NCBI GenBank assembly: GCA_946538445.1
Contig: CAMNGO010000064.1
Span: 1-9,504 of the forward strand
Direction: 5' to 3'
DNA from: an uncultured Lachnospiraceae bacterium
GTDB taxonomy: Bacteria > Bacillota > Clostridia > Lachnospirales > Lachnospiraceae
DNA length: 9,504 nucleotides
The position numbers were made by a program, and so were the translations under genes. Positions 8,130-9,504 of the stretch are shown here, piece by piece. Within the stretch, counting starts at the first letter, position 1. The number at the start of each line of letters is the position of its first letter. The notes under the pieces are model-generated. The model had not been told where the DNA came from and searched no databases. It was given only the letters and a program-made list of their open reading frames with translations.

Positions 8130-8145
8130 ATACTAATCTTAGTAT
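8130..8145. promoter_or_regulatory. Perfect 7-2-7 dyad, possible operator
   Basis: ATACTAA-TC-TTAGTAT is a perfect inverted repeat in the divergent spacer. It lies 17-32 bp downstream of the -10 of the proposed minus-strand promoter (about +10 to +25) and about 70 bp upstream of thyA. Its size and symmetry suit a dimeric regulator, but I cannot match it to a known operator. The stem is AT-rich and has no U-tract, so it is not a terminator. The symmetry is seen directly; the operator role is inferred. Confidence 0.35.
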
Positions 8146-8161
8146 GGATTTCATTTTATAT

Positions 8162-8190
8162 ATTTTAATACTTTTCCCATAGAAAAGCAA
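8162..8190 (-). promoter_or_regulatory. Probable sigma-A type promoter of the minus-strand small gene
   Basis: On the minus strand TTGCTT (8190-8185) and TAAAAT (8167-8162) are separated by exactly 17 bases. The -35 matches TTGACA at four of six positions and the -10 matches TATAAT at five of six. The surrounding DNA is strongly AT-rich. The start point would fall near 8155, giving a leader of about 58 bases that contains the 8130-8145 dyad. No equally good plus-strand promoter for thyA was found here. Confidence 0.5.
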
Positions 8191-8204
8191 TTGTTTTCCA
8201 AAAA

Positions 8205-8213
8205 GAGGAGGAG
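8205..8213 (+). promoter_or_regulatory. Ribosome binding site of thyA
   Basis: GAGGAGGAG contains AGGAGG (8206-8211) five bases before the ATG at 8217. It is strong and confirms the thyA start. Confidence 0.8.
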
Positions 8214-8216
8214 AAA

Positions 8217-9047
8217 ATGAGTTACGCAGATAAACTGTTTATAGAGATGTGCACGGACATCATTGAAAATGGATACAGCACGGAGGGGGAGAAGGTACGT
8301 CCCAAATGGGAGGACGGTAGCTACGCTTATACTCTGAAACGTTTCGGGGTGGTAAACCGTTATGATCTGTCCAAGGAATTCCCGGCTCTGACCCTTCGTA
8401 AGACATACATCCGTTCTGCCATCGACGAGATCTTATGGATCTGGCAGAAGAAATCCAACAATGTTCATGACCTGAACAGCCATATCTGGGACCAGTGGGC
8501 AGATGAGAATGGTTCCATCGGCAAGGCTTACGGATACCAGCTTGGCATCAAGCACAAATATAAAGAAGGAGAGATGGACCAGGTGGACCGTGTTCTTTTC
8601 GACCTGAAGAACAACCCCTTCAGCCGCCGGATCATGACCAACATCTACGTCCACCAGGACCTCCACGAGATGCATCTCTATCCCTGTGCCTACAGCATGA
8701 CGTTTAATGTCACGGGAAATAAGCTGAATGCCATCCTCAATCAGAGGTCCCAGGATACCCTGGCCGCAAACAACTGGAATGTGGTTCAGTATTCTGCCCT
8801 CCTGATGATGATCGCCCAGGCCACAGGCTTCGAACCCGGGGAACTGGTTCATGTCATTGCAGATGCCCATATCTATGACAGACATATCCCCCTGGTGAAG
8901 GAACTTATCACCCGCCCGACTTATCCGGCACCTAAGGTAACCCTGAACCCGGAAGTGAAGGATTTCTACCAATTTACCGTGGACGATTTCACCATCGAGG
9001 ATTATGTGACAGGACCACAGATCAAGAACATCCCCATCGCCATCTGA
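8217..9047 (+). CDS. thyA: Thymidylate synthase ThyA
   Basis: ThyA converts dUMP and 5,10-methylenetetrahydrofolate to dTMP and dihydrofolate, as a cytosolic homodimer. The 276-residue protein has the nucleophile Cys157 in LYPCAYSM, the arginine pair Arg137-Arg138 (NPFSRR) that reaches the phosphate of the partner subunit, and RSQD (177-180). Asn188 is in the pyrimidine-recognition segment, HIYDRH lies downstream, and NPEVKDFYQFTVDDF precedes the conserved C-terminus ending in Ile. HIWDQW with GKAYGYQLG places it nearer the Bacillus ThyA type than the E. coli enzyme. The segment after RSQD reads TLAANNWNVVQY, where Bacillus-type enzymes read closer to MALGNPFNVFQY. I regard this as a clostridial subfamily trait, from memory. 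It is not the flavin-dependent ThyX. The DHFR gene follows after 53 bases, which fits an operon that recycles the dihydrofolate produced. Confidence 0.98.
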   Translation: MSYADKLFIEMCTDIIENGYSTEGEKVRPKWEDGSYAYTLKRFGVVNRYDLSKEFPALTLRKTYIRSAIDEILWIWQKKSNNVHDLNSHIWDQWADENGSIGKAYGYQLGIKHKYKEGEMDQVDRVLFDLKNNPFSRRIMTNIYVHQDLHEMHLYPCAYSMTFNVTGNKLNAILNQRSQDTLAANNWNVVQYSALLMMIAQATGFEPGELVHVIADAHIYDRHIPLVKELITRPTYPAPKVTLNPEVKDFYQFTVDDFTIEDYVTGPQIKNIPIAI

Positions 9048-9087
9048 TGATGAAATGATCAGATAAGCTGCTGAGGGAGTCCTGAAG

Positions 9088-9093
9088 AAGGAG
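9088..9093 (+). promoter_or_regulatory. Ribosome binding site of the DHFR gene
   Basis: AAGGAG lies seven bases before the ATG at 9101 and fixes the start of the truncated DHFR frame. The preceding 53-base thyA-DHFR spacer shows no terminator hairpin or clear promoter. Confidence 0.7.
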
Positions 9094-9100
9094 AGATAAG

Positions 9101-9504
9101 ATGAATCTGATTGTTGCGGCCGATAAAAACTGGGCCATAGGGAACCGCCAGGATCTGCTGGTGCGGATTCCTGCTGATATGAAGATGTTCCGGGAGATGA
9201 CCATGGGAAATGTGATCGTCATGGGAAGAAAAACCCTGGAAAGCTTCCCGGGGGGAAGTCCTCTTCCCGGAAGGACCAACATCGTGATGAGCCGCCAGGG
9301 GGACTTTGATGCCAAAGGGGCCATCCTGGTGCACGATGAGGAAGAGCTAAAGAAAGAATTAAGCAAATATGACACTGACAGCATCTTTGTGGTGGGCGGC
9401 GGAAGCATCTACAGCCTTCTGCTTCCCTATTGCAGATATGCCTATGTGACAAAACTGGACTACTCTTATGAGGCCGACACCTGGATGCCGGACCTGGATG
9501 CGGA
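9101..9504 (+). CDS. folA: Dihydrofolate reductase (3' partial)
   Basis: DHFR reduces dihydrofolate to tetrahydrofolate with NADPH and is the target of trimethoprim. The frame is open to the window edge: 134 codons plus two bases, of a usual 160 or so. The N-terminus MNLIVAADKNWAIGN carries the typical AIG loop. PADMKMF supplies the active-site acid, Asp26. GNVIVMGRKTLESFP is the NADPH-binding GRKT motif, followed by PLPGRTNIVMS. IFVVGGGSIYSLLLPYC contains the Gly-Gly pair of the second nucleotide-binding segment. At the position of E. coli Trp22 this protein has Val21 (LLVRIPAD), which as far as I recall occurs in other clostridial chromosomal DHFRs. It follows thyA by 53 bases with no terminator, so co-transcription is likely. 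The symbol dfrA is also used in Gram-positives. Family certain; the C-terminal 25-30 residues are not visible. Confidence 0.96.
   Translation, partial: MNLIVAADKNWAIGNRQDLLVRIPADMKMFREMTMGNVIVMGRKTLESFPGGSPLPGRTNIVMSRQGDFDAKGAILVHDEEELKKELSKYDTDSIFVVGGGSIYSLLLPYCRYAYVTKLDYSYEADTWMPDLDA

Noticed and set aside
8098..8190. N-terminal extension of the small minus-strand protein from the ATG at 8190
   Set aside because: It would translate the proposed promoter and dyad and has no ribosome binding site. The ATG at 8097 has a good one and leads directly into the membrane segment.
8098..8216. A folate (THF) riboswitch or other structured leader upstream of thyA
   Set aside because: The spacer is short and AT-rich. 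Apart from the 16-bp dyad I see no paired elements or conserved G-rich core as expected of THF riboswitches.
9048..9100. A terminator or separate promoter between thyA and the DHFR gene
   Set aside because: Only a short TGATCA palindrome is present. There is no GC stem with a U-tract and no clear -35/-10 pair, so the two genes are treated as co-transcribed.
1..9504. Mobile element, CRISPR array, toxin-antitoxin or phage-defence island
   Set aside because: No transposase, integrase, spaced repeats or terminal inverted repeats were found. AddAB is the housekeeping repair nuclease, and codon use looks even across the plus-strand genes.

Overview
The window reads as a chromosomal housekeeping segment of a moderate-GC, Gram-positive anaerobe, most likely a clostridial organism of the Lachnospiraceae type. 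This is inferred from three things: the AddAB (not RecBCD) recombination nuclease with an iron-sulfur AddB; strong AGGAGG-type ribosome binding sites; and ThyA, DHFR and Hsp33 sequences of clostridial character. No genus can be assigned from sequence alone. There are no tRNA or rRNA genes, no CRISPR array, and no insertion sequence or other mobile element. I found no convincing novel multi-gene system.

Left block (1-7778, plus strand): addB (5' end outside the window), addA, a class I SAM-dependent methyltransferase and hslO (Hsp33). They are packed as one probable operon: a 17-base overlap, then a 13-base gap, then a 5-base gap if the ATG start of hslO is used. AddA and AddB form the helicase-nuclease that resects double-strand breaks. 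Hsp33 is a redox-activated holdase. The methyltransferase substrate is unknown. The operon promoter is not in the window.

Middle (7779-8216): a small minus-strand gene encodes a 94-residue protein with one membrane segment and a very acidic tail. It converges on hslO, and a rho-independent terminator lies between them, with its U-tract on the minus strand. On the other side it is divergent from thyA. The AT-rich 119-base divergent spacer holds a good minus-strand promoter candidate and a perfect 7-2-7 dyad.

Right block (8217-9504, plus strand): thyA followed by a dihydrofolate reductase gene that runs off the window. ThyA oxidises methylene-tetrahydrofolate to dihydrofolate while making dTMP, and DHFR reduces it again, so the pair forms the thymidylate cycle. 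They are probably co-transcribed. The least understood parts are the small acidic membrane protein, its regulatory dyad, and the reason a methyltransferase sits between addA and hslO.
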